NCBI RefSeq assembly: GCF_029360725.1 | Contig: NZ_JARKMY010000010.1 | Location: 310,001-374,000, forward strand | Direction: 5' to 3' | From: Chryseolinea sp. H1M3-3 | GTDB lineage: Bacteria; Bacteroidota; Bacteroidia; Cytophagales; Cyclobacteriaceae | DNA: 64,000 nucleotides | In this document: in pieces, positions 1-9,078 of the stretch | How positions within the stretch are numbered: position 1 is the stretch's first letter | How the letters are laid out: each line of letters begins with the position of its first letter | Translations under genes and position numbers: made by a program | The notes under the pieces: model-generated | Told to the model about the DNA's origin: nothing | What the model saw: the letters and a program-made list of their open reading frames with translations, nothing else | Database searches by the model: none

Positions 1-620
1 TAAACACCACTGTTGCTTCCTTTCTCGTAACGAAATTCAACATGCAGTTTAAAATCGTTAAAGGTTTGATCGCTTACTAAATTGGAGCCTGATTTCTTAC
101 TCCGCAGAATTCCATTTTCCACTACCCATTGATTTTCTCCAGTTGCATGCCATCCCTTAAGATCAACACCGTTGAAAAGTTTAATGGGTTTGCCCCAGGT
201 GGGTTCGTTTGTTCTTTTCAAACTTGGTGCGCGTTGAGCCGTCCAGTTGTAGGTTTTTCCGTCAACAAAAACCATGGTACCTTTTAACTGATCACCAACT
301 AATTCAAATTCAAAGTCCAGATTGCGTGTGCTTTCTTCCCATTGCGGCGGAATGGAGAAACTATATTTTCCGTTGTTTGAATTGATGACTGATATTGGTC
401 GGGCACTGCCTCCGGCGTAAACAAAGCGTCCTACCAATGTTTTGATTCCGGAGTGTTCTATCTCAAGCCAGGATGGAAGAGATTTTCCATTCGATTCAAT
501 AACCATATCCCAGCGGCCTTCAACTGCTTCAGCACTAGATGCTTTTATGGAATGACTCATGACCAACAGCAGCAATGCGCCGGTAAAAAAAAGATATCTG
601 TGCGTGTGTATTTTTTTCAT
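1..620 (-). CDS. Secreted DUF1080 (3-keto-disaccharide hydrolase family) protein, partial
   Basis: The reading frame is open from an ATG at 620 down to the left edge, so the C-terminus is missing. Residues 1-29 form a signal peptide (Lys-rich start, Leu-rich core). Residues 33-130 are a beta-rich N-terminal part. From about residue 145 the DUF1080 signature LFNGVDLKGW begins (148-157), followed by WVVENGILRS, the usual opening of the concanavalin-like sugar-binding fold. Family members act in the periplasm on 3-keto-glycosides or other oxidised sugars. Family assignment is firm; the substrate is not visible. The truncation is an edge effect, not a mutation. Confidence 0.8.
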   Translation of the reverse strand, partial: MKKIHTHRYLFFTGALLLLVMSHSIKASSAEAVEGRWDMVIESNGKSLPSWLEIEHSGIKTLVGRFVYAGGSARPISVINSNNGKYSFSIPPQWEESTRNLDFEFELVGDQLKGTMVFVDGKTYNWTAQRAPSLKRTNEPTWGKPIKLFNGVDLKGWHATGENQWVVENGILRSKKSGSNLVSDQTFNDFKLHVEFRYEKGSNSGV

Positions 621-828
621 AACTTTTAGAATTTGACGATGATGCAAGGCAATATGAGAAATAAAATTAAATGCAGCGCATTGGAATTTCCTGGTCGGTG
701 AAAAAAATAAATGAATAGAACGAATGGAACAGAATGTCGAACAAAAAAATTATTGCCTCATTATTTCTGTAAACGACATTAGTCTACCGCCACCTCCTAT
801 GGTCAGGTCCATGTCCTCTTTTCGATAC

Positions 829-2067
829 TCAGAATTTATGTACCACTAGTCCGCTTCTCAACTTGGGTTCAAACCAAGTAGTTTTGGGCGGCATGATTTT
901 ACCGCTGTCGGCAATGTCAATAAGTTGCTTCATGGAAACCGGGTAAAGCGCGAACGCAACAGCCATCTCACCGCTGTCGACCCGGCGTTCCAATTCCTTG
1001 AGTCCGCGCATACCACCAACGAAATCAATTCTTTTATCAGTGCGCAGGTCGTGGATATTGAGAAGCGGTTTTAAGACTTTCTCCGAAACGATGGTGACAT
1101 CAAGCACCCCAATAGCATCATGATCATCATACATACCCGGTTTTGCCTGGAGGGCGTACCACTCACCCGCCAGGTACATGCCAAATTCATGGAGGCGTGA
1201 GGGCCGATACGCTTCGGTTCCCTTCTTCGTGACAACAAAACCAGCGGTTAATCCGTCGAGGAATGATTTCGGCGTGTGGCCATTAAGATCTTTCACCACG
1301 CGATTGTAATCCAGGATCGCCAGTTGGTTATCAGGAAAATGAACGGCAAGGAAATAATTGTATGATTCCTCGCCGGTATGACCGGGATTTTCCTTTCTCA
1401 GATCATTGCCCACCAACGCAGCGGCTGCTGTACGGTGATGTCCATCGGCAACGTAGGTCGCTGGAATTTTTTCGAATGCATTGATAATGCTTTCTATTTG
1501 CTCAGCTTTATCGACCACCCAGAAACGGTGTTGGATATTATCGTCCGTTGTAAAAGAATAAACCGGTTTGGTTTGCTTGATGGTCTCAACAATATTATCA
1601 AGTGATTTATTGGCAGGGTAAGCAAAGAAGACGGGTTCTGCATTCATCATGGAAATACGCACATGATTTTTCCGGTCAGCTTCTTTGTCGGGACGGGTGA
1701 GTTCGTGTTTCTTAATACGTCCCGCCATATAATCGTCTACCGACGCACAAGCGACAATTCCATTTTGCGACCGTCCGTCCATGATCAACTCGTATATATA
1801 AAGACATTCTTCTTTGTCTTGAACAAATACACCCTCTTTTACCAGCTTTTGAAAATTATTTTTACCGGCTTCATACACATCCATGCTGTAATGGTCAGTT
1901 GCCGGAGGAAGCGTTATCTCTGGTTTGACAACATTCAAAAAGGACCATGGATTTCCCTTTGCCTCTTCACGAGCCTCCTCTGAATCCAACACATCGTACG
2001 GACGAGAGGCAACGCTTTTTACTTTTGACGCTACCGGCCGAAAGCCTTTGAATGCTTTGATTTTCAT
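829..2067 (-). CDS. DUF1015 family protein
   Basis: A 412-residue soluble protein with no signal peptide. It carries the family hallmark ADGHHRTAAA at residues 207-216 and an N-terminal SRPYDVLDSEEA segment, both typical of DUF1015 (PF06245). The length is normal for the family. In many Bacteroidota, DUF1015 genes sit beside serine-biosynthesis genes, and the fold is related to ParB/sulfiredoxin-like proteins; neither context nor a bound ligand is visible here. It is transcribed away from the sigma-factor gene that starts at 2283. Exact biochemical role is unknown. Confidence 0.85.
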   Translation of the reverse strand: MKIKAFKGFRPVASKVKSVASRPYDVLDSEEAREEAKGNPWSFLNVVKPEITLPPATDHYSMDVYEAGKNNFQKLVKEGVFVQDKEECLYIYELIMDGRSQNGIVACASVDDYMAGRIKKHELTRPDKEADRKNHVRISMMNAEPVFFAYPANKSLDNIVETIKQTKPVYSFTTDDNIQHRFWVVDKAEQIESIINAFEKIPATYVADGHHRTAAAALVGNDLRKENPGHTGEESYNYFLAVHFPDNQLAILDYNRVVKDLNGHTPKSFLDGLTAGFVVTKKGTEAYRPSRLHEFGMYLAGEWYALQAKPGMYDDHDAIGVLDVTIVSEKVLKPLLNIHDLRTDKRIDFVGGMRGLKELERRVDSGEMAVAFALYPVSMKQLIDIADSGKIMPPKTTWFEPKLRSGLVVHKF

Positions 2068-2282
2068 AAGTGGGTGATAAGTGAGTTTCTTATTATCGTT
2101 TAATTATGTGGCTGCAATAACGAAGTCTTGAAATTATTCTCCAAGAAATTGATAGAAGATATCCGCAATGTATGGCAAGAATAAAGATTATCGTTACGCA
2201 CTATAAATAAGAAAATTCAAAAAAAGGTGTGCATCTTGTCACATTCTGGGTAGCCTCATTTGTCATTGCTGGAAAAGCACCT

Positions 2283-3110
2283 ATGGACGCAGCGTATCGG
2301 AAGTTATTGACATACTCATATAATATTCTTGGCTCTTTTGAAGATGCAAAGGATGTCGTGCAGGATGTGATGGAGAAATACATTCACCTGGATAAAACCA
2401 AAATCGAAAACGAAGTACATTACCTCACCCGAATGGTTATCAATCATTCGATTAATTTTAAAAACAAGTTTGGCAAACAAGCCGCGTATGGTGTATGGTT
2501 GCCCGAGCCTGTCTCAACAGAAACAGCTGAAACACATTTGATACGCGAGCAGGTTGCACACTATACGCTACTGGTCCTTATGGAGACGCTGAATGCAAAG
2601 GAACGGGCGGTGTACATGCTTCGGGAGGCTTTCAATTATTCGCACGAAGAGATCGCAGCTGCTCTTGATATTACGTCCGATAGCGCCCGACAATTATACA
2701 GCCGGGCAAAGAAAAGTTTGAGTCAGTACGTGCCCACAGCCCAATACCATCATAGGGATAAACTGCCACAGTATATTGATGCCGTTGTTAATGCTGATAT
2801 GAAAACCCTGGAGAATCTTCTTGCTGGGGACATCAAAATCATGGCGGACGGTGGAAATAAAATCCGCGTGGTTAAAGATATTGAGATGGGGGCTGCGTCT
2901 ACTGCACAACTTGTCCAACATGTTTACGCGCTTTTCCTGGAAGACAAACAATACACGTTTACACAAATCAATCACCAGCCTGCTATTTGCTTCTGGCAGA
3001 ATAAACGTCTTTACAATTGTCAGGTGTTTTCATTTGATGAGGCTGGTAAGATGAAATTCATTTATTCCGTCGTTGATCCCGACAAATTAAAATCAATTAA
3101 GTTCATATAG
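2283..3110 (+). CDS. ECF41-type RNA polymerase sigma factor with SnoaL-like C-terminal domain
   Basis: A 275-residue sigma factor. Region 2 spans about residues 3-65 (LLTYSYNILGSFEDAKDVVQ), region 4 about 100-150 with a helix-turn-helix (YSHEEIAAALDITSDSARQ), and a C-terminal extension of about 120 residues is SnoaL/NTF2-like. The linker contains WLPEP, and the extension contains DGGNK, close to DGGGK; both are described hallmarks of ECF41 factors, whose C-terminal domain replaces an anti-sigma factor. I start at the internal ATG at 2283 because the reading frame upstream (from 2229) adds 18 residues that do not match the family. The oxidoreductase gene directly downstream fits the usual ECF41 neighbourhood. 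Confidence 0.85.
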   Translation: MDAAYRKLLTYSYNILGSFEDAKDVVQDVMEKYIHLDKTKIENEVHYLTRMVINHSINFKNKFGKQAAYGVWLPEPVSTETAETHLIREQVAHYTLLVLMETLNAKERAVYMLREAFNYSHEEIAAALDITSDSARQLYSRAKKSLSQYVPTAQYHHRDKLPQYIDAVVNADMKTLENLLAGDIKIMADGGNKIRVVKDIEMGAASTAQLVQHVYALFLEDKQYTFTQINHQPAICFWQNKRLYNCQVFSFDEAGKMKFIYSVVDPDKLKSIKFI

Positions 3111-3155
3111 TCTGTCACATTTGAACCATCCTTATCTGTCTTTAATCAAAAAAAC

Positions 3156-3740
3156 ATGAAGACATTATTAAGGATCGATTCAAGCATTCGACTTACGGAC
3201 TCGTTCAGCCGGGAAGTGGGAAATCATTTCGTATCCCGCTGGCAAGAAAAGCATCCAACGGGAAAAATTATCACCAGAGATTTACAAGTAAATCCGATTC
3301 CACATTTAACACAACAAACGGTTCAGGCTTTTTTTGGTGGTCAACCCACCGGCGATGAGCTTGAACTCTCCGATGTATTAATTAATGAAATCACAGTCAG
3401 TGACGAACTACTCATCACCTGCCCAATGTATAATTTTCAGATCCCCTCTACGCTAAAGGCGTATTTCGATCACGTGGTAAGAGTTAACAAAACCTTTCAG
3501 CATAAGCGTGGAGAATACGTGGGGCTTCTCAAAAACAAGAAGTGCTCCATCCTTGCTACGATGGGCGGAAAGAAAGAAGACATAAACCGGGAGACAGGTT
3601 TCGAAAGTTATCTTAGAAATATCCTCGGCTTTATTGGCATAACTGACACAGAAATATATTGCATTGATGGCACTGCGAACCCGGAGCACGCAACGGAAAG
3701 AATGGTAGAGATTAAAAACAAAATCATAAACTCAATTTAA
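3156..3740 (+). CDS. azoR: FMN-dependent NADH-azoreductase
   Basis: A 194-residue flavodoxin-fold enzyme that reduces quinones and azo compounds with NADH using FMN. The N-terminal phosphate-binding segment RIDSSIRLTDSFSREV and the flavin-contacting PMYNFQIPSTLKAYFDHVVR region (about residues 89-108) are typical of AzoR. The length matches the family. It lies 45 bases after the ECF41 sigma gene and 5 bases before an NTF2-like gene, so the three are probably cotranscribed. ECF41 factors often control an adjacent oxidoreductase, so this enzyme is the likely target; that link is inference. Confidence 0.85.
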   Translation: MKTLLRIDSSIRLTDSFSREVGNHFVSRWQEKHPTGKIITRDLQVNPIPHLTQQTVQAFFGGQPTGDELELSDVLINEITVSDELLITCPMYNFQIPSTLKAYFDHVVRVNKTFQHKRGEYVGLLKNKKCSILATMGGKKEDINRETGFESYLRNILGFIGITDTEIYCIDGTANPEHATERMVEIKNKIINSI

Positions 3741-3745
3741 ATACT

Positions 3746-4117
3746 ATGACTACACTGGAAGAAGTAAAGAAAACTGTCGCGGATTTTGTTCGCGCCGGTG
3801 ATACCAATGATGTTACCTTACTCGAACAGGTTCTGCATACCCATTTTCAAAATGTTCAGGATGGCTTCTTTGAAGAAAATGGTGTTTTCATTTTCTCGAA
3901 GGAAGATTATAAAACACTTGTAAAAACAAAACGATTTGGAGGAGCCGCAAGAAAGATTGAGTTTGGACAAATCGATATTTCAGGAAAGATTGCTCACGTG
4001 AAAGTTCGACTGGAAAGCAATTTCCTAATTTTCAACTCGATTCTGCTTTTGGGTTATGAAGATAAACGCTGGACTATCATACACAACATTCCGAAAATCG
4101 AGAAAAAAGGACAATGA
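3746..4117 (+). CDS. NTF2-like / putative lumazine-binding family protein
   Basis: A 123-residue single-domain protein of the NTF2-like fold: an N-terminal helix pair (VKKTVADFVRAGDTNDVTLLEQVLH) followed by an FQNVQDGFF strand and a curved sheet ending in GYEDKRWTIIHNI. This order matches the putative lumazine-binding/SnoaL-like group. It begins 5 bases after azoR and is therefore likely its operon partner. No catalytic residues can be assigned. The sigma factor two genes upstream carries the same type of fold at its C-terminus, which may or may not be meaningful. Confidence 0.75.
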   Translation: MTTLEEVKKTVADFVRAGDTNDVTLLEQVLHTHFQNVQDGFFEENGVFIFSKEDYKTLVKTKRFGGAARKIEFGQIDISGKIAHVKVRLESNFLIFNSILLLGYEDKRWTIIHNIPKIEKKGQ

Positions 4118-4678
4118 TTTATGGGATTAAAGGATGGACATGATTACGAAATCGCATATCATCCCTAACGGGATTAAGGATTTGGATAGAAAACATTTTT
4201 CTACCACTATCATCCCCAACGGATTTCGCAGTGCAGGAATGCAAGAGAAGTGACATTGTAATTTCCATACTCATTCGGCGTTCCATTCGTTACAGCATCG
4301 AGATCGATAAGATCCACAACCCGGTGCCGTAGGCATCAAATATCGGTAGCCCTAGTGTGTGGATTCTGGATGGGAATGCCGTAGGCATGATATATAACAG
4401 CAGCGAAATCGGTTAAACAACAATCATTTCCGTTCTACTGGACTAACAAATACAATTAATCCGAAAATTTGAATCTGAGTTGATCGTTGAACTGTCATAT
4501 GTCGAATGCAGGCATTGTATACTTATTTTCGAAGTCTATAAAAGACTTGAAAACGTATTGTACCTATTGTTGTTTGTGAATAGTCTATGTTGCAATGGAG
4601 CGGCGGCGACACTGGGGTACGTTTATTACAGTCTTACGAATTTAGCTGACCGAATAGTGACTAAAAAGGAATATCTAA
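4118..4678. repeat. Non-coding block with four short palindromic repeat units
   Basis: Two units of the form ATCCC-TAAC-GGGAT (perfect at 4161-4174, degenerate at 4212-4224) and two of the form ATGCC-GTA-GGCAT (4326-4336, perfect at 4376-4388) lie in a non-coding interval between convergent genes. Each has five-base arms and a 3-4 base centre, and each is flanked by AT-rich text such as ATATC. Spacing is irregular (about 50 bases within each pair, 150 between pairs), which excludes a CRISPR array. The units resemble dispersed intergenic palindromes common in Bacteroidota genomes. The rest of the interval holds nothing I can call. Confidence 0.6.
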
Positions 4679-5881
4679 TTATTCCTTAAACAAAACAGGC
4701 TGTGTCCAAGCCATTTCAAATTCCCCTGCTTTATATGGATTGGATTTTATTTTGTCAGAAATGATGCGCGCACGTACAAAGTTATAACGCGAGGTGAGCT
4801 TAAAGTTTCCGTTAGTACCATGGATACGCTCCAACACCGTGGATTGCCCGGAGCCTTTGATTACACCTACGAATTCAATAACATAGTTTACACCAGGCTC
4901 CGGTTTTACTTCAACGGACAACTCGTTATTCGACAACGTCACGCTGCTTAACGTAACTCCTGACGACGCGTAAAAATCACCTTCTTCCATGGCATTGATC
5001 AGTGCATTCGGGTCAAGCGTTGCGGCATAGACCATTACCCAACCACGACCCGCATTGCTGAAGGAAGGGCCAAACTGATGATAGTTGTGACTGTCATCGG
5101 TGGCCAGTCCGAGCAACAGTGGCTGACCCTTTTTCAAGTAAGCCACGTTGATCATATCCCACATCTGCTCGCTTCCGGGACGCGTTGAGTCACCTTCATT
5201 GTGTACCATGGGGTGACCGTTGTAAACTTCAAAAAATCGCTCGCCGTGCAAGTTCATCATATCCTGGGCAGTGATCGCATAATAAAAATTTGGATGATTG
5301 ATGTGAGGAAACATGGGGACTCCCGTTTCCTTTCGTTGCTTCAGGACAGCATCAACATTCCGTTGCATCGTTTCTACGACGCTCCCGCCACCCTGCGGCT
5401 GAATCTTTGCCTGCAGATTGATTCCTCCAAGGTGAACCGGTTTTCCTTCAAATTTATCCGTTATCTCTTCCGCAGGGATGATAAGAAAATTCTTGTCCTC
5501 CATTTTCTTTTTGTATTCAGGGTAGGTCTTCAATTTTACAAGTGTCCTTCCCGAATCAGTTTTATAAGTCACCCAGTCTTTCCCGAATTTTTCTAGGTAC
5601 TTGTTGAAAGCAGTTTCATACATGCCACTCTTGATAACTTTCACCCACTTCTCTTCGCGGGCCATTGTATTGTGATCAGAAAGCGCAACGAAATCGTAGT
5701 CACGTGATTTATACCAATCCAGCACCATTTCCGGGTATTCATCTCCGTCGCTCCAATACGTATGGGTGTGAAGATTTCCTTTGTACCATCTTTTTGTTTT
5801 CTGTTCTAGAGGTTCAGTCTGAGGTGCTAGCCAGTCAAACAAAAAACCCAACAGGATGAGGACGCATGTTTTGTAAGCCAT
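4679..5881 (-). CDS. Secreted PHP-domain metal-dependent phosphoesterase
   Basis: A 400-residue protein with an N-terminal hydrophobic signal (residues 4-18). The PHP metal site is clear: GNLHTHTYWSDGD (His38, His40), ALSDHN (His70), AEE near 137, FPHINHPNF and LATDDSH further on. These residues bind a bi- or trinuclear metal cluster that hydrolyses phosphoesters. A beta-rich tail of about 90 residues follows. It sits alone between non-coding DNA and a membrane-protein gene. The export signal suggests a periplasmic or surface location and a scavenging role; the substrate is unknown. Confidence 0.85.
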   Translation of the reverse strand: MAYKTCVLILLGFLFDWLAPQTEPLEQKTKRWYKGNLHTHTYWSDGDEYPEMVLDWYKSRDYDFVALSDHNTMAREEKWVKVIKSGMYETAFNKYLEKFGKDWVTYKTDSGRTLVKLKTYPEYKKKMEDKNFLIIPAEEITDKFEGKPVHLGGINLQAKIQPQGGGSVVETMQRNVDAVLKQRKETGVPMFPHINHPNFYYAITAQDMMNLHGERFFEVYNGHPMVHNEGDSTRPGSEQMWDMINVAYLKKGQPLLLGLATDDSHNYHQFGPSFSNAGRGWVMVYAATLDPNALINAMEEGDFYASSGVTLSSVTLSNNELSVEVKPEPGVNYVIEFVGVIKGSGQSTVLERIHGTNGNFKLTSRYNFVRARIISDKIKSNPYKAGEFEMAWTQPVLFKE

Positions 5882-6064
5882 GGAGCTAAAATAGGAAACT
5901 GTGGAGATCTATGCTGCATAAAGTTATTGTTAAGCCAGCATTAATCGACGGTGAGGTAATATATTCTTATGCGATATGGGATGCAAAAATTTTGACCGGT
6001 GGAGATCTTTTTTATCTGATTGTTGACGTCTCAAAATAAATCAGGATTAAAATGCATCTCGTCA

Positions 6065-6778
6065 TTATCCATGCATCAGCCACTCACAAAACGTTTCCCA
6101 AAAATCATACAGGTAGAACATATTCACGCTAAACTGATACAACAACACCAATAGCAAGGCGAGCGGGAAAACATTCAGACGCCTGTGCGATTGCCAATCC
6201 CAGATGCAAAGCGCAATCAGAATAGTATCGGCCAACGCAAATCCAAATAACATGACATTGGGATGACCATTGAGCAGCGGAAAATACTTTAGTGTGCCGG
6301 GAAAATAGATCGATATAATTCGATCCGTAGCAGGGGTAAAAAAAGGAAAAATGGTACATAACATGTAACGTGCATGGATGGTAGGCTTTTTTCGATAATA
6401 AATTGCGAGGCCATATAATATTACAAACACAATCAGCGCATTAAAAACCAGTGCTATAAAAGCATAGTCGAGCGCGGGTTGACTTTTAACCCGATAGCGT
6501 AGTAAATCGAACGTCGTGAGCACCAGGACGGGTACAAGTACATACGAAAATCTACCTATCCAGCGGTGCGCAATGTTCATTTTTTTCTTAATCAGCAGCG
6601 GTTGCGTGATCAGCATGAAGCACCATAAAAATAGCGTAATACCGTGCAGGTGCATCCGGTAATTTTCCTGCTCGAAGACTCGCGTGATGTACGTCAGCCA
6701 AAAGGCAGCACTTACAGTTACAAAGAAAACCAAAAAGAAAATATGACTTCTTTCAAAAATGGTTCGTTCCAGTTTCAT
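6065..6778 (-). CDS. Polytopic membrane protein, DUF2306-like
   Basis: A 237-residue integral membrane protein with about seven hydrophobic helices. Conserved-looking histidines lie at the membrane edge: MHLHG near residue 42, AHRWIGR near 69 and IHARYM near 134. The HRWIGR segment resembles the DUF2306 group of heme- or metal-associated membrane proteins, but the match is by eye. No operon partner is evident: the M14 peptidase gene upstream is 308 bases away. Function unknown. Confidence 0.7.
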   Translation of the reverse strand: MKLERTIFERSHIFFLVFFVTVSAAFWLTYITRVFEQENYRMHLHGITLFLWCFMLITQPLLIKKKMNIAHRWIGRFSYVLVPVLVLTTFDLLRYRVKSQPALDYAFIALVFNALIVFVILYGLAIYYRKKPTIHARYMLCTIFPFFTPATDRIISIYFPGTLKYFPLLNGHPNVMLFGFALADTILIALCIWDWQSHRRLNVFPLALLLVLLYQFSVNMFYLYDFWETFCEWLMHG

Positions 6779-7086
6779 GCGATATAGTCTTGATCAATTT
6801 ATCAACAATTGCTCAGCCATCCAACACATCTCTCTACAGTTTGATTTGTAGTAACACATTTAAGTCGGCGCATGTCGTCGAAAGAAGTATTACGATGATG
6901 CTTAGCACTAAATCATCGCTTAAATGATTCGAGAAAAAATAATGGTGATCGGACGGAAATTTGACTTATACCAATGCCATTATTTTCCTGTTCATCATTA
7001 TGTAGCTGAGCTGCTTCTGAAAACTTTTCGGTCGTAAACTTAGCCTTATCGCTCGTTGGTATGCTGTCACTGATCATTATAATCCC
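6779..7086. other. Intergenic, nothing recognised
   Basis: About 308 bases between two genes of the same orientation. No convincing reading frame, repeat or hairpin with a T-tract was seen. Confidence 0.5.
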
Positions 7087-8865
7087 TTATCGTTCCACTC
7101 CCACCGGGTATACCAAATACCTGTTATCATAGAAATCAGATCGCTCATAAAACCAGGCGTACACCTTCATTTTATCCTTCACAAATTCAGGATCTTCCTT
7201 TTTCTTCATCTCAAATTCCTTCCGCAGGTTCTCGTCTTGTTCAAGCATCCAACGAGCCAGGGGCTCGATGGCGTATTCCTCAATGTATTCCGTGCGACTA
7301 AAAATCTCCGGAAAAAATCCCCACGCTAAAAAGCTGTCAGGGCTTTCAGGTTCAAGCAGGTAGACTATTAAGTCGCCGAGCACCTGGTCGGTAGGGATGC
7401 GAATGGAACCAGGATAAAATGTTTCCTTGTGTTTCTTTGACTGAGCTTTAGCCGTCACGCTGAAATGGCCTTCAAATGGTTCGGTGGAAATTTTCGCATC
7501 CTTGAGATGATACAGGTCAACATCTACCGTTGTAGGCTCTGTTATCTTCTCGATCTGAATACCATGCTTCATCAGCCGTTCAATCACATTCTGATAGGTT
7601 GCTGGCACCCAATACGCTTTGGATCGCTTTGCGGCTATGGCGGGTTTATTGAAACGTCTGTACGGAATCTTTTGCGTTATGGGTTTGCCGGTCCAACGCA
7701 CATAGTCGGCAGCCGTTACCGATGATTTCTCCAATGTTGACGCTATGCCGAGAAATGTTACCGTGTCCGCCTTTTCCGGCGAGGCCCATGTTATGACCAC
7801 GTCATCACCGCGCAACTTCGCATCCGACTGGATGGCCTGTTTCAAAGAAGTGCTTTCCTTTCCAACAATTTGAAGCAGTGCTTCCAGGAAAACATAAGTA
7901 CCCAACACCCGTTGCTTGAAAGGTTTGAGTGAATGATTTTCCACAAGGATGGAAGGAATACGGCGTAGGTCGCCATAGTTGGTGGAGAATCTTGGGCTGT
8001 AAGGATATTCCATCATTCCCTGTGTGAAATCCCGGTCGTTGGTAGCAAACACCAACGGGCCGGGTATATGCCCGTAAGCCTTCAGCCCCTTGTCAATGGC
8101 TGGCCGAAATGTCCGTGTCAGCCATTGCCCAATGGCCGGGGAGTATTCGTTGTTCCCATACGTGATGTCGTACTGGTAGTCTGCGCCATCCGTCACGTGC
8201 AAGTCCACATAGAAGGAAGGGTTGTAATCATTCATCACTTTCACCAGCGTGCTGATTTCTTCCGAATCCAGCTTGGTATAGTCGCGGTTCAGGTTCAGGT
8301 TGCGCGCATTGGTACGCCATCCCATATTCACGGGACCTCGTTGATTCGGACGGTTGAAAGGAGATACCCGTTCATGACCATCAACGTTCAGTATAGGAAT
8401 AAACAAAAGATTTGCATTTTTTAACAGCGCGCGCTTGTTACCGAAGGCAATATCCCGAAGCAACATCATTCCCGCATCTTTTCCATCTATTTCGCCCGCA
8501 TGAATTCCAGCTTGAACAAGCAGTAGTGGTTTAGACGACGACTGCAAAGCAGCCTTATCAAATGTTTTATCCTGTGAGACGATAACCATTTGAATTTTTC
8601 GTCCATTTGCGCTTTGCCCTACCGTTATCATTTCCATCACCTCCGATGCTGCACAAAGTTTATCAAACCAGCCCATCGTTTCAACGTAAGATGGCGTCCT
8701 CACGAAGTCACTTTGTTCAGTGGGCGTTATCCATGGATTATTTTTGTCGGCAATCAATTCGAGGCTTTTTCCTTTCCAGGGAAGAATGGGCGGAAGAATC
8801 TTTTCTTGTTGTGCTATCGTGACGCACGGGAGAAAAAAGCAGAAGACCACGAATAAACGGTTCAT
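7087..8865 (-). CDS. Secreted M14-family zinc carboxypeptidase
   Basis: About 592 residues from the ATG at 8865, chosen because it gives a clean signal peptide (MNRLFVVFCFFLPCVTIAQ) while the longer frame adds 16 unlikely residues. The M14 zinc site is present: HAGE (His122, Glu125) and DLH (His223), with NARNLNLNRDY (186-196) shaping the substrate pocket and ILVENHS near the expected catalytic glutamate. The fold is followed by a C-terminal beta-rich extension of about 230 residues. Such enzymes trim C-terminal residues of peptides in the periplasm or outside the cell. Confidence 0.88.
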   Translation of the reverse strand: MNRLFVVFCFFLPCVTIAQQEKILPPILPWKGKSLELIADKNNPWITPTEQSDFVRTPSYVETMGWFDKLCAASEVMEMITVGQSANGRKIQMVIVSQDKTFDKAALQSSSKPLLLVQAGIHAGEIDGKDAGMMLLRDIAFGNKRALLKNANLLFIPILNVDGHERVSPFNRPNQRGPVNMGWRTNARNLNLNRDYTKLDSEEISTLVKVMNDYNPSFYVDLHVTDGADYQYDITYGNNEYSPAIGQWLTRTFRPAIDKGLKAYGHIPGPLVFATNDRDFTQGMMEYPYSPRFSTNYGDLRRIPSILVENHSLKPFKQRVLGTYVFLEALLQIVGKESTSLKQAIQSDAKLRGDDVVITWASPEKADTVTFLGIASTLEKSSVTAADYVRWTGKPITQKIPYRRFNKPAIAAKRSKAYWVPATYQNVIERLMKHGIQIEKITEPTTVDVDLYHLKDAKISTEPFEGHFSVTAKAQSKKHKETFYPGSIRIPTDQVLGDLIVYLLEPESPDSFLAWGFFPEIFSRTEYIEEYAIEPLARWMLEQDENLRKEFEMKKKEDPEFVKDKMKVYAWFYERSDFYDNRYLVYPVGVER

Positions 8866-9030
8866 ATGACAGGGTTTTGGAAAACAAAAATAATAAAAAT
8901 GAAATGGCTTCATCTCCAGTGGCGCAAATCTGTTCTGACGTGTGCAAAGGAGGTATCCATGAAGCGATGGATTTCACCAAGTTTGAAGGATCAATTATAC
9001 CCTTGTGTAAGATATTGCTTGTATTTGCGC

Positions 9031-9060
9031 TTGGCGGGATTAACAAATCTTATACCTTCG
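9031..9060 (+). promoter_or_regulatory. Bacteroidota-type promoter candidate
   Basis: TTGG at 9031-9034, an 18-base spacer, and TACCTTCG at 9053-9060 resemble the consensus TTTG-N19-20-TAnnTTTG. The start codon of the following gene is 18 bases beyond the -7 box. Confidence 0.45.
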
Positions 9061-9078
9061 TTCCGCTATTAAAATGTT

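Noticed and set aside
4161-4388. Possible CRISPR array
   Set aside because: Units are short palindromes with two different cores and irregular distances; there are no equal-length spacers or cas genes.
4480-4689. A 69-residue plus-strand frame overlapping the end of the PHP gene
   Set aside because: Composition is unlike neighbouring proteins, it overlaps a strong gene on the other strand, and it lies in a repeat-rich spacer.
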